From contig NC_091727.1 in assembly GCF_042477335.2 (NCBI RefSeq), forward strand, positions 121,551,501 through 121,615,500: 64,000 bases of DNA. Reading direction: 5' to 3'. This DNA comes from Ovis canadensis. Taxonomy: Eukaryota > Chordata > Mammalia > Artiodactyla > Bovidae. Under the pieces are notes generated by a model that did no database searches, was not told the origin of the DNA, and worked only from the letters and a program-made list of their open reading frames with translations. Numbering within the stretch: position 1 is the first letter of the stretch; each line of letters opens with the position of its first letter. Of this stretch, positions 48,141 through 59,167 are shown piece after piece. The position numbers and the translations under genes were made by a program.

Positions 48141-48760
48141 TCTTCTTTTAACTTTTTATTTTATATTGGAGTATAGCCAGTTAACAATGTTATGATAGTT
48201 TCAGGTGGACAGTAAAGGGACTCAGCTGTACATATACATGTATCCATTCTTCCCCAAACTCCTCTGCTATCCAGGCTGCTACATAACACTGAGCAAAGTT
48301 CTCTGTGCTATACAGTAGGTTCTTGGTGGTTAACCATTTTAAATATAGCAATGGAGAAGGAAATGGCAACCTACTCCAGTACTCTTGCCTGGAAAATCCC
48401 ATGAATGGAGGAGCCTGGTAGGCTACAGTCTATGGGATCGAGAAGAGTTGGACACGACTGAGAGACTTCACTTTCACTTTTCACTTTCATGCATTGGAGA
48501 AGGAAATGGCAACCCACTCCAGTATTCTTGCCTGGAGAATCCCAGGGACAGAGGAGGCTGGTGGGCTGCTGTCTACGGGGTCACACAGGGTTGGACACAA
48601 CTGAAGTGACTTAGCAGCAGCAGCATCAGTGTGTACATGTTGGTTCCAAACTCCTTAACTGCATAAATGTTTTTCTTGATAAAGGTAAATGATAGTCTTA
48701 TGTTTTTAACCAAATAAGTATAATGAAGTAGTGTTAGCAAAGTATGTGTGTGTGCGTGCA
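48141..48760 (-). mobile_element. L1 3' UTR fragment carrying a Bov-A2
   Basis: Antisense TTATATTGGAGTATAGCCAG, GACTCAGCTGTACATATACA. L1 text resumes after the SINE at CAGTGTGTACATGTTGGTTC (about 48,626-48,660). The right limit is uncertain. Confidence 0.7.
48351..48624 (+). mobile_element. Bov-A2 SINE (dimer)
   Basis: ATGGAGAAGGAAATGGCAAC to TTAGCAGCAGCAGCA, with the usual linker between the two units. Confidence 0.92.
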
Positions 48761-49243
48761 TGCTAAGTTGATTCAGTCAGGTCTGACTCTTTGTGACCCT
48801 GTGGACTGTAGCCCTCCAGGCTCCTCTGTCCATGGGATTCTCCAGGCAAGAGCACAGCAGTGGGTTGCCATTTCCTTCTCCGGGGAATCATTCCCACCCA
48901 GGGATTGAACTTGCATTTCTTAAGTCTCCTACATTGCCAGGTGGGTTCTTTACCACTAGCACCACCTGGGGAGCCCTTGCTGCTGCTGCTAAGTCGCTTC
49001 AGTTGTCTCCGACTCTGTGCGACCCCATAGACAGCAGCCTACCCGGCTCTCCCATCCCTGGGATTCTCCAGGCAAGAATACTGGAGTGGGTTGCCGTTTC
49101 CTTCTCCTATGCATGAAAGTGAAAAGTGAAAGTGAAGTCGTGTCCGACTCCTAGCGATCCCGTGGACTGCAGCCTACCAGGCTTCTCCATCCATGGGACC
49201 TTCCCGGCAAGAGTACTGGAGTGGGTTGCCATTGCCTTCTCCC
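48746..49243 (-). mobile_element. Joined Bov-A2 plus Bov-tA pair within one target-site duplication
   Basis: Antisense Bov-tA (about 48,750-48,975) abuts antisense Bov-A2 (about 48,977-49,243). A single 12-bp duplication TTAGCAAAGTAT lies at 48,734-48,745 and 49,244-49,255, enclosing both. Confidence 0.85.
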
Positions 49244-49294
49244 TTAGCAAAGTATATTCTGATGGTAAGATAGCTAATTTGATAATTGTTCAGG

Positions 49295-49495
49295 CAGAAG
49301 TTCTCAACAGGGGTAGGAGGGTTTATATTCCATGGGATGTTTTTTGATTACTATGACCAGAGGGTGTTAACTGGCATCTAGTAGATAGATGTTAGGGATG
49401 CTGCTAAATATCCTACAGTGCCTATGATAGCCCTATACAACAAATAGCTATGCAGTGCAAAAAGTCAATAATACTTTGGTTGAGAAACTCTTTTA
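49295..49495 (+). repeat. MER5A-type DNA transposon
   Basis: CAGAAGTTCTCAACAGGGGT, CTGGCATCTAGTAGATAGAT and GGGATGCTGCTAAATATCCT. Confidence 0.75.
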
Positions 49496-50548
49496 GGGTA
49501 TTTTTTTCCTGCCACATGATATCGTAAGTATTTTTCAAAATTTCATTTAACAAAGTATCAATAGATGTATAATACTTATAATCTGTTTTTGTGTATGTAT
49601 GTGTGTATGTCTGTGCGTGTGCATGTGAAAAGTGAATAGAATTATTTGTTTGTACTTGGAATAGTTTAGGAGAGGAAGAAATCAAGTGTAAATGCTAAGT
49701 TTCTGGCTTGAGCAGCTCATGAGGAGTATGTTGGTGACATTATATAAAGTGAAAGAAACAGATACGTGGAAGGAGATCTTCAGTTAAGATTTTGCACTTG
49801 CAGAATTTGAGGTACTTGAGAGTTACAAAGAGGAAGTCCTAAAGATTAGCACATAAGTGTTCAAACATATATTTAATTTGAAATTGTCAGTATATGAATA
49901 GTAACCCTAGTTTGGGACTAAATCATCTAATAGAGTATGTCTTAAGGAAAGAGTACCTTATATCAGAGTCCTTAGGAACAAAAACATTTACAGTATGGGT
50001 AGAGGAGAATCTAGCAAGAGACTTAGTAGCAGCCAGGGAGACAACAGGAAATGATCCAGAAGTGTAGTTTTCCAGGCCCAGGGAAGAGAAACATTTCCAA
50101 ATGGATGAGTGGCGGTTGATATGGAGGCTTAGTGACCTTGGTAGACATAAAAATGAATAGAAGGCAAATTATAATGGGTTGAAAAGTCCATGGTAAGTAT
50201 GAAATATAGTTATGTTGTAGATTTATTTAAGTTTTACTGTAAATGAGGAAGAGGTGGATGGAGTGGGATCAGGGAAGGTTTTATTCATATTTTTAAATAT
50301 CAGAGAGAATTCTTCATTGGTATTTTAAAAAATAATATTTAAAGATATTGAAGTGCAGTTTGTTAATGAACAGACTTTCCATGAGTATATTTCTATATAT
50401 TTTTTGCCTGGTGAAGGCAAAAGGTCAAGGTCAGTATTTTGAATAGTTGGTTGGATTCTCAGTGATTTAGCAAGTATGTAAATAGTTCTGTTAATTACCA
50501 CAAATGTAGGTATATGTTTGACATGCAGATGTTACTTTTATTTTTCAG
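49496..50548. other. Unique-looking sequence before exon 2
   Basis: No repeat or gene recognised. It ends in the exon 2 acceptor. Confidence 0.5.
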
Positions 50549-50693
50549 ATCTTTCAAGAAATCGTTTTACAGAAATTCCTTCTGAGGTCTGGTTATTTGC
50601 ACCTCTTGAAACATTAAATTTATATCATAATTGCATCAAAATCATTCCTGAAGCCATTAAAAACCTGCAGATGTTAACATACCTTAACATTAG
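50549..50693 (+). CDS. LRCH2: LRCH2 coding exon 2 (LRR region, residues 117-164 and part of 165)
   Basis: The acceptor TTTTTCAG precedes the exon and the donor AG/GTAAGG follows it. The first two bases complete codon 117 (Asp) from exon 1, and the frame stays open across all 145 bases. The translation contains LRR signatures: DLSRNRFTEIPSEVW, then LETLNLYHNCIKIIPEAI, then LTYLNI. The leucine and asparagine spacing (LxxLxLxxNxL) marks each repeat. The exon ends in phase 2 inside a Ser codon. It lies 33.5 kb downstream of exon 1 and was identified by matching the known LRCH family LRR array. Confidence 0.95.
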
Positions 50694-50865
50694 GTAAGGA
50701 AACAATTTTGGGGGGAATAAATCTTGTTTTTTAATACAGTTCTAATTCTTTAGTTGCAAAGGAATGTAATTGGTTTGGCTATGTAACCTATGTCTCAACA
50801 GCATCTTATTTGTATTTTCTATATGTCCACATTACTTTATAGGTTTTTGGTCTTGTTCTTGAGAG

Positions 50866-50996
50866 CAGTGCTTCTCAAACTTCAATGCCCAAAGGAACCA
50901 GATGCAGATTCTGATTTCATAGGCCAGCATTTCTAACAACTCTCTGGTAATGCCCATGCCTGCTGGTCCTTAGGTCAGTTTGAGTACCAAGGCTTT
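50866..50996 (+). repeat. hAT-Charlie-type DNA repeat (MER20/MER5 group)
   Basis: CAGTGCTTCTCAAACTTCAA, then GATGCAGATTCTGATTTCAT, then GTTTGAGTACCAAGGCTTTA. Confidence 0.6.
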
Positions 50997-51189
50997 AGAC
51001 CAGAAATATTTTGTTGAAATCATAGTACCACAACACAGGTTTATTTATTAGCACCCCCAATTAAAGTGGAACATTATAAAGAAATAGTTCTTGAGTTTTA
51101 TTTTTCACTCTTGGGACTTCTTGTTGCTACTTCAAGGATGGATAGATTGGGATGGGATTATTGGAAGGTTAGGAAGTGGATAATAGTTG

Positions 51190-51412
51190 ATGTTAATAAT
51201 AAGTTCTTACTGTGTGCCAAGCAGTGTCAGAAATACTTTACCCATATTACCTCATCTCATCTTCACAACATTTTCAGATATATAGTTATTATCCCTGCGT
51301 TGCAAATGAGGAAATTGAAGCACGTAGGTTAACTATTTGCTCAAAATTACACACACTGCAACTGGTAGAGACAAGATTCGAATCAAAGCAGCCGTATGGC
51401 TGTAGAACTCTC
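51190..51412 (+). repeat. MIR SINE
   Basis: TTACTGTGTGCCAAGCAGTG, ACCTCATCTCATCTTCACAA, CAAATGAGGAAATTGAAGCA. Confidence 0.88.
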
Positions 51413-52787
51413 ATTCTTAGCTTTATGCTGTTTTTATAATAGACTGAACATTGAATAAGTATAAGAAAATAATTGCCCTACCGAATGAGTGACAGTGAAT
51501 GGAAACTGGTATATTGTGACTTAATTTTAGAAGCTTGTTCTTATTTTTGTTTTATGTTTTGAATTATAAGGGAAAACTTCTTCCTTAATGAAATTACTTG
51601 TCTAAATTCTCAAATAGGGAAGTAGTAAATATAATTAATATATGTAAATGATAGTGTTCCTTTTTGTGATATTTATTATGTATATCTCCCTCAGTGGAAT
51701 CACCTGGCAGTACAAATCACTTTAACTGAAACCATTTTAACCTAAAATGTGAGAGTATTTTAATTTCCTTCCATAGATATTGGTCATTTGGGTTGCTCCT
51801 TTCTTTAACTGGGTACATAATCTCCTTGGCCTGGCTTGGGAAAGGTTTGAGGGAAGTGAGGTATTTTTAAGTTTTTTGTCTTTATTATCATTTTATTTTG
51901 TTCTTTTATGGAAAAACAATTTGTCAAAAATTGTTGCATTTATATATTAACCTTTATGGTACATCTTAGAATAGTTTTACTAAAACTATGTGTCATTCTT
52001 TCCCATTTTGATCTCTAAAAGTTGACTTGTAATTTTTGTTTACAGACACAATATTAACGTAACACTTGTTCTAATGACTGGCTTCCTTAGGCTATCTCTA
52101 AAGCATGTGGAAAAAGTGAAGATTTATGATTATTATCTATGTATAAAGAAATAGAGAGCTGACTGCTAACTCAATAAACTTGCTTCTTAAGGGAAGAAGA
52201 GAAACCAATTTTTAAACTTTCCTGGTATGAGGGAGATTAGATTGAATTTGTATGTGCCATTCTTTTTCCTATTTATTTATTTTTTATTTTGGTGAAAAGA
52301 TTTTGAGAAACTTGTAAGATAATTTTTAGCTTATTCTTTCTTCCTGTATACTATGCTTCTTTTCAGTAGAATCCTCAGGAAGACCCTTTGTGCTCCAGAC
52401 AGACCACTTTCTCAAGGATTGTACTTGATCCTTAAAGTGCAAGAGTTTTGACAAACACCTAGCATATTTGACATTCCAACAGTCTGGCTAGGATTTTTGG
52501 TCTTGGGGCATTAGCCTTTTTTATTAAAGTCTGTGCCATGTGATTAAACCAGTCTAGTGTTTCTGAACATCCTCTGCAGGCATAAAATGGGGCAGAAGGG
52601 CTTGAAGTCCCTCTCTTGGGGTAACACTGGAGTTTTATTACTGTGTATGTTATATAAAATGCTATGTACAAGACTATAAATATCACTTTGAAAAGCAGGG
52701 AAAATAACAGCAAATTGCTAATGAATGCTTGATAGTATCTAAATGTAGTGGTACACTTTATATATATTTTGGTAGTAGAATTGTCTT
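51413..52787. other. Unique-looking intron 2 sequence
   Basis: Nothing recognised. Confidence 0.5.
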
Positions 52788-53122
52788 AGCCCATTCATGG
52801 CACTATAACAATACCATAGACTGGGTGGTTATAAACAATAGAAATTTATTTTTCATAGTTTTGAGGGCTGGAAATTTGAAGATCAAAGTGCAAGCTGATT
52901 TAGTGTCTGGTGAAGACCAGTTTCCTGATTTATATAGATAGATGACTCTCTTCTAGCTGAGTCCTTACATGGAGTAAAGAGCAAAGGAGCACTCTGAGGT
53001 CTCTTTTTAAGGCCACTAATCACCTCCCAAAAGCCCTACCTCCATGTACCATCACACTGGGGATTAGGCTTCAGCATTATAGTTTTGAGTGGGGAGAACA
53101 CAAACATTTAGTCTACAGCAGG
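52788..53122 (-). repeat. Old MaLR-type LTR
   Basis: ACCATAGACTGGGTGGTTAT, GATTTAGTGTCTGGTGAAGA and CATCACACTGGGGATTAGGC are typical MaLR LTR text, antisense. Noncoding solo LTR. Confidence 0.7.
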
Positions 53123-53179
53123 GATAGTTTGGGTCAGTCTACAATGGCATGCAAATTTGGCCAAAATTAGTTTGAGGGT

Positions 53180-53370
53180 AAGGGACCCAAAGCCAAATCG
53201 CCTGGATTTGAATCCTGGTTCTCTCACTTACCAGCTCTGTGACTTTGAGCAGTTTACTTAATCTCTTTTAGACTTTTTCTTCGAATGTAAAATGGGCATT
53301 ATGATAGTATCTATCTTCCTAAAGTAGGTTGTTGTGGGGATTAGTCAAGTTAATTCATGTGAGGTGCTGT
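53180..53370 (+). repeat. MIR SINE
   Basis: GGATTTGAATCCTGGTTCTC, CTCTGTGACTTTGAGCAGTT, AATGTAAAATGGGCATTATG. Confidence 0.88.
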
Positions 53371-53384
53371 GAACATGGCCTGCT

Positions 53385-53657
53385 GCTGCTGCTGCTAAGT
53401 CGCTTCAGTCATGTCCAACTCTGTGCGACCCCAGAGATGGCAGCCCACCAGGCTCCCCAGTCCCTGGGATTCTCCAGGCAAGAACACTGGAGTGTGTTGC
53501 CATTTCCTTCTCCAATGCATGAAAGTGAAAAGTGAAAGTGAAGTCGCTCAGTCGTGTCTGACTCTTAGCGACCCCATGGACTGTGGCCCACCAGGCTTCT
53601 CTGTCCATGGGACTTTCCAGGCAAGAGTGCTGGAGTGGGGTGCCATTGCCTTCTCCG
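53385..53657 (-). mobile_element. Bov-A2 SINE with 14-bp target-site duplication
   Basis: Antisense dimer. GAACATGGCCTGCT occurs at 53,371-53,384 and 53,658-53,671, a perfect match. Confidence 0.95.
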
Positions 53658-53806
53658 GAACATGGCCTGCTCCATAGTAACAAATGTTAGGTGTCCTTAT
53701 ATTTTAATATATCTGCAGAGACAGGAATGATGTATCAACTGTGAGCTGAAAAGAAAGTGCTAGTAGACTGTTCCACCATAAACCTGCAACAAAAGAGAAT
53801 GGGTTA

Positions 53807-53864
53807 AATACAATATTGTAAAGTTAAATAATAATAATAATAATAAATAAATTTTTTAAAAAAG
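53807..53864 (+). mobile_element. 58-bp L1 3' end with 13-bp target-site duplication
   Basis: AATACAATATTGTAAAGTTA plus an (AAT)n-rich tail is the extreme 3' end of bovine L1. AGAGAATGGGTTA flanks it at 53,794-53,806 and 53,865-53,877. Confidence 0.85.
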
Positions 53865-54139
53865 AGAGAATGGGTTACGGTTACTACATTTTAAAGGTAT
53901 AATTCTATTCATTCTTTCATAAATTTGAACACACTGCATGCAAATTTATCCTTGGAGCCTTCCCCTAGTGAGAGGTGTAGAGGTATTGAATATAGTGAAA
54001 TTATACCAAAGAGCAAGGTTCTGGCAGTTCTTTAGCTTGGAAGAATTTTGAGAATTCTGAGTTAGAATTTTCTCTAGCTCAGAGAAATTTTGAGTTTTGA
54101 GAGCTGGTGATGTGTAGGACAATATTACAGATCACAGTG

Positions 54140-54310
54140 CAGGCTTGTGCCTGGGCAAGTGAGTTAACCAAATTTAACCTTTAATTTTATTTGTATAATG
54201 CAAGTAATACCACCTGCCTTGTTAGGTTAATATGAGGATTTAATGAGACAGTGCATGTAAAAATATTAGCCTGTTACAAAGTAAGCATTAATTAAATAAT
54301 AGTTGTTATT
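54140..54310 (+). repeat. MIR SINE
   Basis: GCAAGTGAGTTAACC, then TATGAGGATTTAATGAGACA, then TGTTACAAAGTAAGCATTAA. Confidence 0.65.
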
Positions 54311-54406
54311 TAGTGAAAAATTCTTAATTTTGAAGTGATTTGTTCTTTTTCAACATACTTCATTTCAGACTTATTTCTCATAATGAGACTTTCTTATTCT
54401 TTTCAG

Positions 54407-54533
54407 TCGAAATCTTTTATCAACATTGCCAAAATACCTATTCGATCTTCCCCTTAAAGTTTTGGTCCTCAGTAATAATAAACTGGTATCCATTCCAGAA
54501 GAAATCGGAAAGTTAAAAGATTTAATGGAATTG
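54407..54533 (+). CDS. LRCH2: LRCH2 coding exon 3 (LRR region, residues 165-207)
   Basis: The acceptor is TTCTTTTCAG and the donor is TTG/GTGAGT. The first base completes the Ser codon from exon 2, and 42 codons follow, ending in phase 0. The translation reads SRNLLSTLPKYLFDL, then LKVLVLSNNKLVSIP, then EEIGKLKDLMEL, which is two leucine-rich repeats plus the start of a third. All LRR asparagines and leucines are in place. Intron 2 is 3,713 bp long and contains a Bov-A2 SINE, an old MaLR-type LTR and a very short L1 insertion. Confidence 0.95.
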
Positions 54534-56046
54534 GTGAGTAAAATAGTTGTATCGATTGTGTGTAATGTGTATAACACATATGTTTATATTTTGGGAGATT
54601 AATTCCTTAATGGAATTTCACTCTAATTAAAAAAAAAATCTTGGTATTTGCCTAAGTTCTCTTTAGTGATATTTCGAGATACCCTTGCTTATGTCTGATT
54701 TTAGCTCACAACTACAATAAAAACCTTGGTTGTTCCTTACTCTTAGTGAGACCAGAAGACTTGCTTACAAATCTTAAAAAATACTTTTGGACAAATAACC
54801 AATTGTCTATCCTTTTCGTGGACAGTAAAGTTCTTAGATCAGGAAAAGGTAAGTTTTTTTTTTTTTTTTTTTTTTTTTTAAGGTTTTACAGGACTTCAAT
54901 GAAGGCTTCAGAGAGAGGAGATAAGAAAGAGAGTACAATGCCTACGTGCAGTAGAATTAATAAAATGAGCTTCTTCTATATCCCCATGTAATTTTATAAC
55001 ACTTTGGAAATGAAGATAAATGGAAAGAGGCTTTTATATATAATTGATTGTAGAAATAGAAGAATAATTTAAAGTCATTACTTTGAACATATCATTTTAG
55101 GTATTATAGGACAGTGAACTTAGAGAAACATAATCAAATCTTCAAAACTGAGCTATTTTCACATCTTTCTGTTACTTCTACCTTACACAATATACTATGC
55201 TGTTTATTTTTTTATTTTCTATTTTATCTTGAGTAATGCTTTTCTAATCATAGATTTTTTTCAAGTGTTCATAAATATGATTTTTTATGTGTGGAGGGTG
55301 AAAAGTTTTCTTGAGGAACTTATGTACTAGTTTATAATGGGAAATTAATGTACAAATAGAATGTAATGAACAGAAATTTCAGAAATACCTTTTTTAAAAT
55401 TCATAAGCATATGTAGTTGTAATGCAAGGAAACTTCCTTGAGCTTAGTCTTGTTATGTTGTAGAACCACATAATTTTATTATTGTAAGAAATCTTGTAAG
55501 TAGTCAGATAAAACCACTTCCTAATGCAGGAATCCCTGACACATCTAGTTGTATATTTTCAATGGTGGACAAATCTTTGTGTTTGTGCATCTGAGGCAGC
55601 CCTAATTCTCTTTTGTAAAATTTTGTTAACTTTGTTATTTTAAACTAAGATACATGCCCCACCACTTTTATGCATTGGTCTAGAGACTATCATGTGAAGA
55701 AGTATAGATAATGATAACTTTTCTTCCCTTCAGATATTTATAAATTGTTGTGTGTGTATTCTCCATTTTACCAAACTCTTAAGACCTGTTTTTCTGTGGC
55801 TTAAATATTTTTATTACCTTTGTTCCTTTTTTTAGTTTCTATATTTCTATTCTTTATTGCCTTTTATTTTTAGCTATTTCTATCCTGAAAATGCTCCCTT
55901 TTATTATAGTCTCTTTTAACGTAACACTCAGAAATGAACAGAAGATGCCAGATGTGATCTAACAAATTCATAATACAAGGGGCTCATTGCTTTCTTTGAC
56001 ATGCACACTGTTAATGTTTTTAAAGATTTTATGCATATTCTCCTTT
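54534..56046. other. Unique-looking start of intron 3, with a T-run
   Basis: A run of about 26 T at 54,854-54,879. No named repeat or gene otherwise. Confidence 0.5.
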
Positions 56047-56063
56047 AAGATTCTATGAGTCTG

Positions 56064-56283
56064 GGACTTCCCTGATGGTCCAGTGGTTAAGAATTCACCT
56101 TGCAATGCAAGAGATGGAGGTTCCATCCTTGATCAGGAGACTAGGATCCCATATACCATCAAGCAACTAAGCCCACTTGCCACTAGAGAGCCAGAGTGCT
56201 GCAAGGGAAGATCCTGCATGATGCAACAAAGATCTTGTGTCTGCAAATAAGATTGGATGCAACCAAATAAATATTTTTTTAAA
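56064..56283 (+). mobile_element. CHR-type SINE, complete
   Basis: GGACTTCCCTGATGGTCCAG head, ATGCAACAAAGATCTTGTGT body, and an AAATAAATATTTTTTTAAA tail. Flanking 17-mers at 56,047 and 56,284 match at 13 of 17 positions, an aged duplication. Confidence 0.9.
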
Positions 56284-56300
56284 AAGATTCCGTGGCTCTG

Positions 56301-56949
56301 TAATTTCTTTTTTCTTTCTTTTTCATTCAGTTTTTGACCTATGTTTTAAATTATATTACATGAGATAGTTTTTGGATAAATGAAATTTCAAAAATATTTA
56401 GAATTTTGAGATTTAGTGTAGTATTTTTATTTAAACAGAATATTAAAACATATTAATCATTATTTTACTAGCACTGTAAAATTATTGCACTTTCAACTTT
56501 CAAAATCAGTAACTGGATAGGTTGCATTAGCGTGGCTAATTGATAATCTTATTTTTTATTTTTTTAATTGACAATTTACATCACAGAATTAATTTGTGGA
56601 TATTACCTGTCATTGGAATGTTTTCCCAGGACAGTATATCCTAGGAATGTCATAGCCAGCTATAGTGAAGTCTGTCATTAGATCTAGGAAATACTCTCAG
56701 GTCTTCAAATCCCAGCTGAGTATTTTGTAGAGTACCCATTGGTGAGTAGTTCAGTATCCTGTGCCGGGTTTGTTTCTTCTATGAAGTGGCAGCTTCCTGT
56801 CAAATTTTTATTAATTTTTTGTACGGACATCTTCAGTATTAGGCACCTTTGGGAGGGAGCCATAGTATCTACTTTAATGGATGTTTTTCCGAAGTTTTTT
56901 TATCCATCATTTGGACTGTCCTCAACACAATAGCTAAGATGATGTTTGT
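56301..56949. other. Unique-looking intron 3 sequence
   Basis: Nothing recognised. Confidence 0.5.
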
Positions 56950-57475
56950 CAAAACGTAAGTTAGATTGTGTCATACCTGTGTTTAAAAGTTTCTGGTACC
57001 TGACCACATTTCTGAGTAAAAGCCAAAACTTTTCCCTCCATACTAGTCTTCCCCTTGCCCACTTTTCTCTAGCTACACTGGATTCATTGCTGTTCTTAGT
57101 ACATGTTACATATGCTTTGCTTAAGAGCCTTTACATTTATTGGGCCTTCTGTCTGGAATATTCCTTTCTTATGTATTGGCATGGCTCATACTCTCACTTC
57201 TGATAATAGTGCTCAAATATTAACTACTTTATGAAACAATCTAAATCCTATCCTTCCCCAATATTACTAACACTACCATTTTCCTTTACCCTGCTCTGTT
57301 TTTTGCCTCCATAGCACTTCTAGTATATTGTGTAATCTGCTCCCTTTGCTATAATGCAGTATCCATAAGGAGCTACGAGGGCAGGACTTTTTGTTTGTTT
57401 TATTCATTGATACGTCCCCAGCACCTAGAACAGTGCCCAGCAAATAGTTTGTATTTGATAAATAGTTGTTAAATG
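56950..57475 (+). repeat. L2 LINE 3' end
   Basis: GGGCCTTCTGTCTGGAATAT, CTACGAGGGCAGGACTTTTT, CCCAGCACCTAGAACAGTGC are clear L2 3' end words. Confidence 0.8.
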
Positions 57476-57537
57476 AAGATGGCATGTAGATACATTTTAA
57501 AATCTATACATGATTAGATATTATTTAATGTTCTTTA

Positions 57538-57743
57538 GGGGCTTCCCCGATGACTCAGTGGTAAATCCACTTGCCAGTGCAGGAGATGAGGGTTTGATCT
57601 CTGGGTTGGAAAGATCCCCTGAAGAAGGGGATGGCTACCCATTCCAGTATTCTTGCCTGGGAAATCCCATGGACAGGAGAACCTGGCAGGCTACAGTCCA
57701 TGGAGTTGCAAAAATGTTGGACACGACTCAGTGACTAAACAAC
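57538..57743 (+). mobile_element. Bov-tA SINE, complete
   Basis: GGCTTCCCCGATGACTCAGT head and a Bov-A monomer ending TTGGACACGACTCAGTGAC. Confidence 0.9.
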
Positions 57744-58256
57744 AATATTCTTCTTTTGAATTTACCCTCCTGCCTTTTTTACTTTTGATAAAACAATACA
57801 TGTATGTGCCACACCTTTCGTTCCAAGCTAAATGTCGTTTCCAGTCAAAGTTGGAAATTGGGGACAGTTGCAGTAGAGTATGAATTTCATTTGCAGTTTG
57901 TCTAGAATGACTACTGCCTGAGATCTTGCAGATTCTTCTTCCCTTTCTGTTGATGTGATAAGAAAGGGGGAGAGGACTGCACAGTTTAATAACAAGCTAT
58001 TCCTTTCTTCTGTTATTATGGAAATGTGGTATTGTTTACCTTTAAATTGAGGTTTGCATTTTAACATAACCATGAGGCAGTTCTGATCAGATCCCTTAGA
58101 ATGTCCTTGGGTTATGATGTGAGCCACCAAATTTTGAGCCTGTAATCCCTCATAGAAACAGGTTTTGTTAAATTGATTCTGACCATGGGCTTTGATTCTC
58201 CAGCTCACATCTGTAAATCCTTGACCTTCTCACCTCCTGCCCAACCAGGTATCTCA
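57744..58256. other. Unique-looking intron 3 sequence
   Basis: Nothing recognised. Confidence 0.5.
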
Positions 58257-58267
58257 AAACAACTACT

Positions 58268-58479
58268 TTTTGTGCTTAGTCACTCAGTCATGTCTGACTC
58301 TTTTGAGACCTCATGGACTGTAGCCCACCAGGCTCCTCTGTCCATGGGGATTTTCCAGGCAAGAATACTGGAGTGGGTTGCCATGTGCTCCTCCAGGGGG
58401 TCTTCCCAACCTAGGGATCAAACCCAGATCGCCTGCATTGCAGGCAGATTCTTTATCATCTGAGTCACCAGGGAAGCCC
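58268..58479 (-). mobile_element. Bov-tA SINE with 11-bp target-site duplication
   Basis: Complete antisense element. AAACAACTACT (58,257-58,267) matches AAACAGCTACT (58,480-58,490) with one mismatch. Confidence 0.92.
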
Positions 58480-58842
58480 AAACAGCTACTATAATTGACA
58501 AATTATCCCAGTGATTGATAGTTATCTTTCATTTTACCTATGAATGAAGAGCACCTTCTGGTTTTAGTTGATAAGAGTGGTCTTTAGTTGAGATTTTCAA
58601 AATGCTGACTTGTGTATTACTAAGTTATAACCTCACACTTTTACACACAAAAAAGTTAATGTTAATTGTGCTGGATTGATTTCATGATGTAATATAAATA
58701 TAAATCTGCCTGATAATCCATATTTAGAGAAATGACATTGAAGGTGACTTGCTAGCTATTAGCCATGTGCTTTAATTAAAATTAGAAATATATCTCTATT
58801 TCTCCATTAGTTTGTTATAATTTTATTTTCTTTTTTCCTTAG

Positions 58843-58948
58843 GATATTAGCTGCAATGAGATTCAGGTTCTTCCCCAACAAATGGGAAAATTACAATCAC
58901 TTAGAGAGCTAAATATAAGAAGGAATAATCTTCAGGCATTACCAGATG
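58843..58948 (+). CDS. LRCH2: LRCH2 coding exon 4 (LRR region, residues 208-242 and part of 243)
   Basis: The acceptor is TTTTTTCCTTAG and the donor ATG/GTAAGA. The translation starts in phase 0 with DISCNEIQVLPQQMGKL, then SLRELNIRRNNLQALPD, again clear leucine-rich repeats (DISxNxI and LNIRxNxL). The exon ends in phase 1. It is separated from exon 5 by an intron of only 82 bp, in contrast with the long introns on its upstream side. Confidence 0.95.
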
Positions 58949-59030
58949 GTAAGATGCTCACTGTTCTTACTCACATGAATAAGAGAATAACTATATAGAA
59001 TTTAATTAAATTATTTTTGTTTCTGAACAG
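58949..59030 (+). other. LRCH2: LRCH2 intron 4 (82 bp)
   Basis: This is a minimal-size intron between exons 4 and 5, with GTAAGA at its 5' end and a pyrimidine tract ending TTTCTGAACAG. The reading frame is correct only when it is removed (phase 1 on both sides). Confidence 0.93.
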
Positions 59031-59167
59031 AATTAGGAGATCTTCCCTTAGTCAAGCTGGATTTCTCTTGTAATAAAGTGACTGAAATTCCAGTTTGTTA
59101 CAGGAAGCTGCATCATTTACAAGTAATAATTTTGGATAACAATCCTTTGCAAGTACCACCAGCACAG
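59031..59167 (+). CDS. LRCH2: LRCH2 coding exon 5 (last LRRs, residues 243-288)
   Basis: The acceptor is TTTCTGAACAG and the donor CAG/GTTTGT. The first two bases complete codon 243 (Glu). The translation reads ELGDLPLVKLDFSCNKVTEI, then PVCYRKLHHLQVIILDNNPL, then QVPPAQ. These are the closing repeats of the LRR domain. The exon ends in phase 0. Exons 1-5 sum to 864 coding bases (288 codons). The following exon, expected to begin the region after the LRRs, and the C-terminal calponin-homology domain are not seen before 64,000, so the gene is cut by the window edge. Confidence 0.95.

Larger units (their letters stand above)
17065..50548 (+). other. LRCH2: LRCH2 intron 1 (33,484 bp)
   Basis: The intron runs from GTGACAGGG to TTTTTCAG. 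It starts in CpG-island sequence with a G-quadruplex motif and then becomes AT-rich. It carries the nested BovB/L1 complex (25,928-32,839), a near full-length antisense L1 (39,540-47,369), and many SINEs. No nested host gene was recognised in it. Confidence 0.9.

Noticed and set aside
17065..50548. Possible host gene nested in LRCH2 intron 1 (RBMXL3 is a retrogene I recall within human LRCH2)
   Set aside because: No RNA-binding-motif protein frame is seen on either strand; the long frames here are LINE-derived.
54746..54991. 81-codon open frame with poly-Phe
   Set aside because: The frame runs through a T-run of about 26 bases; it is a homopolymer artefact within intron 3.
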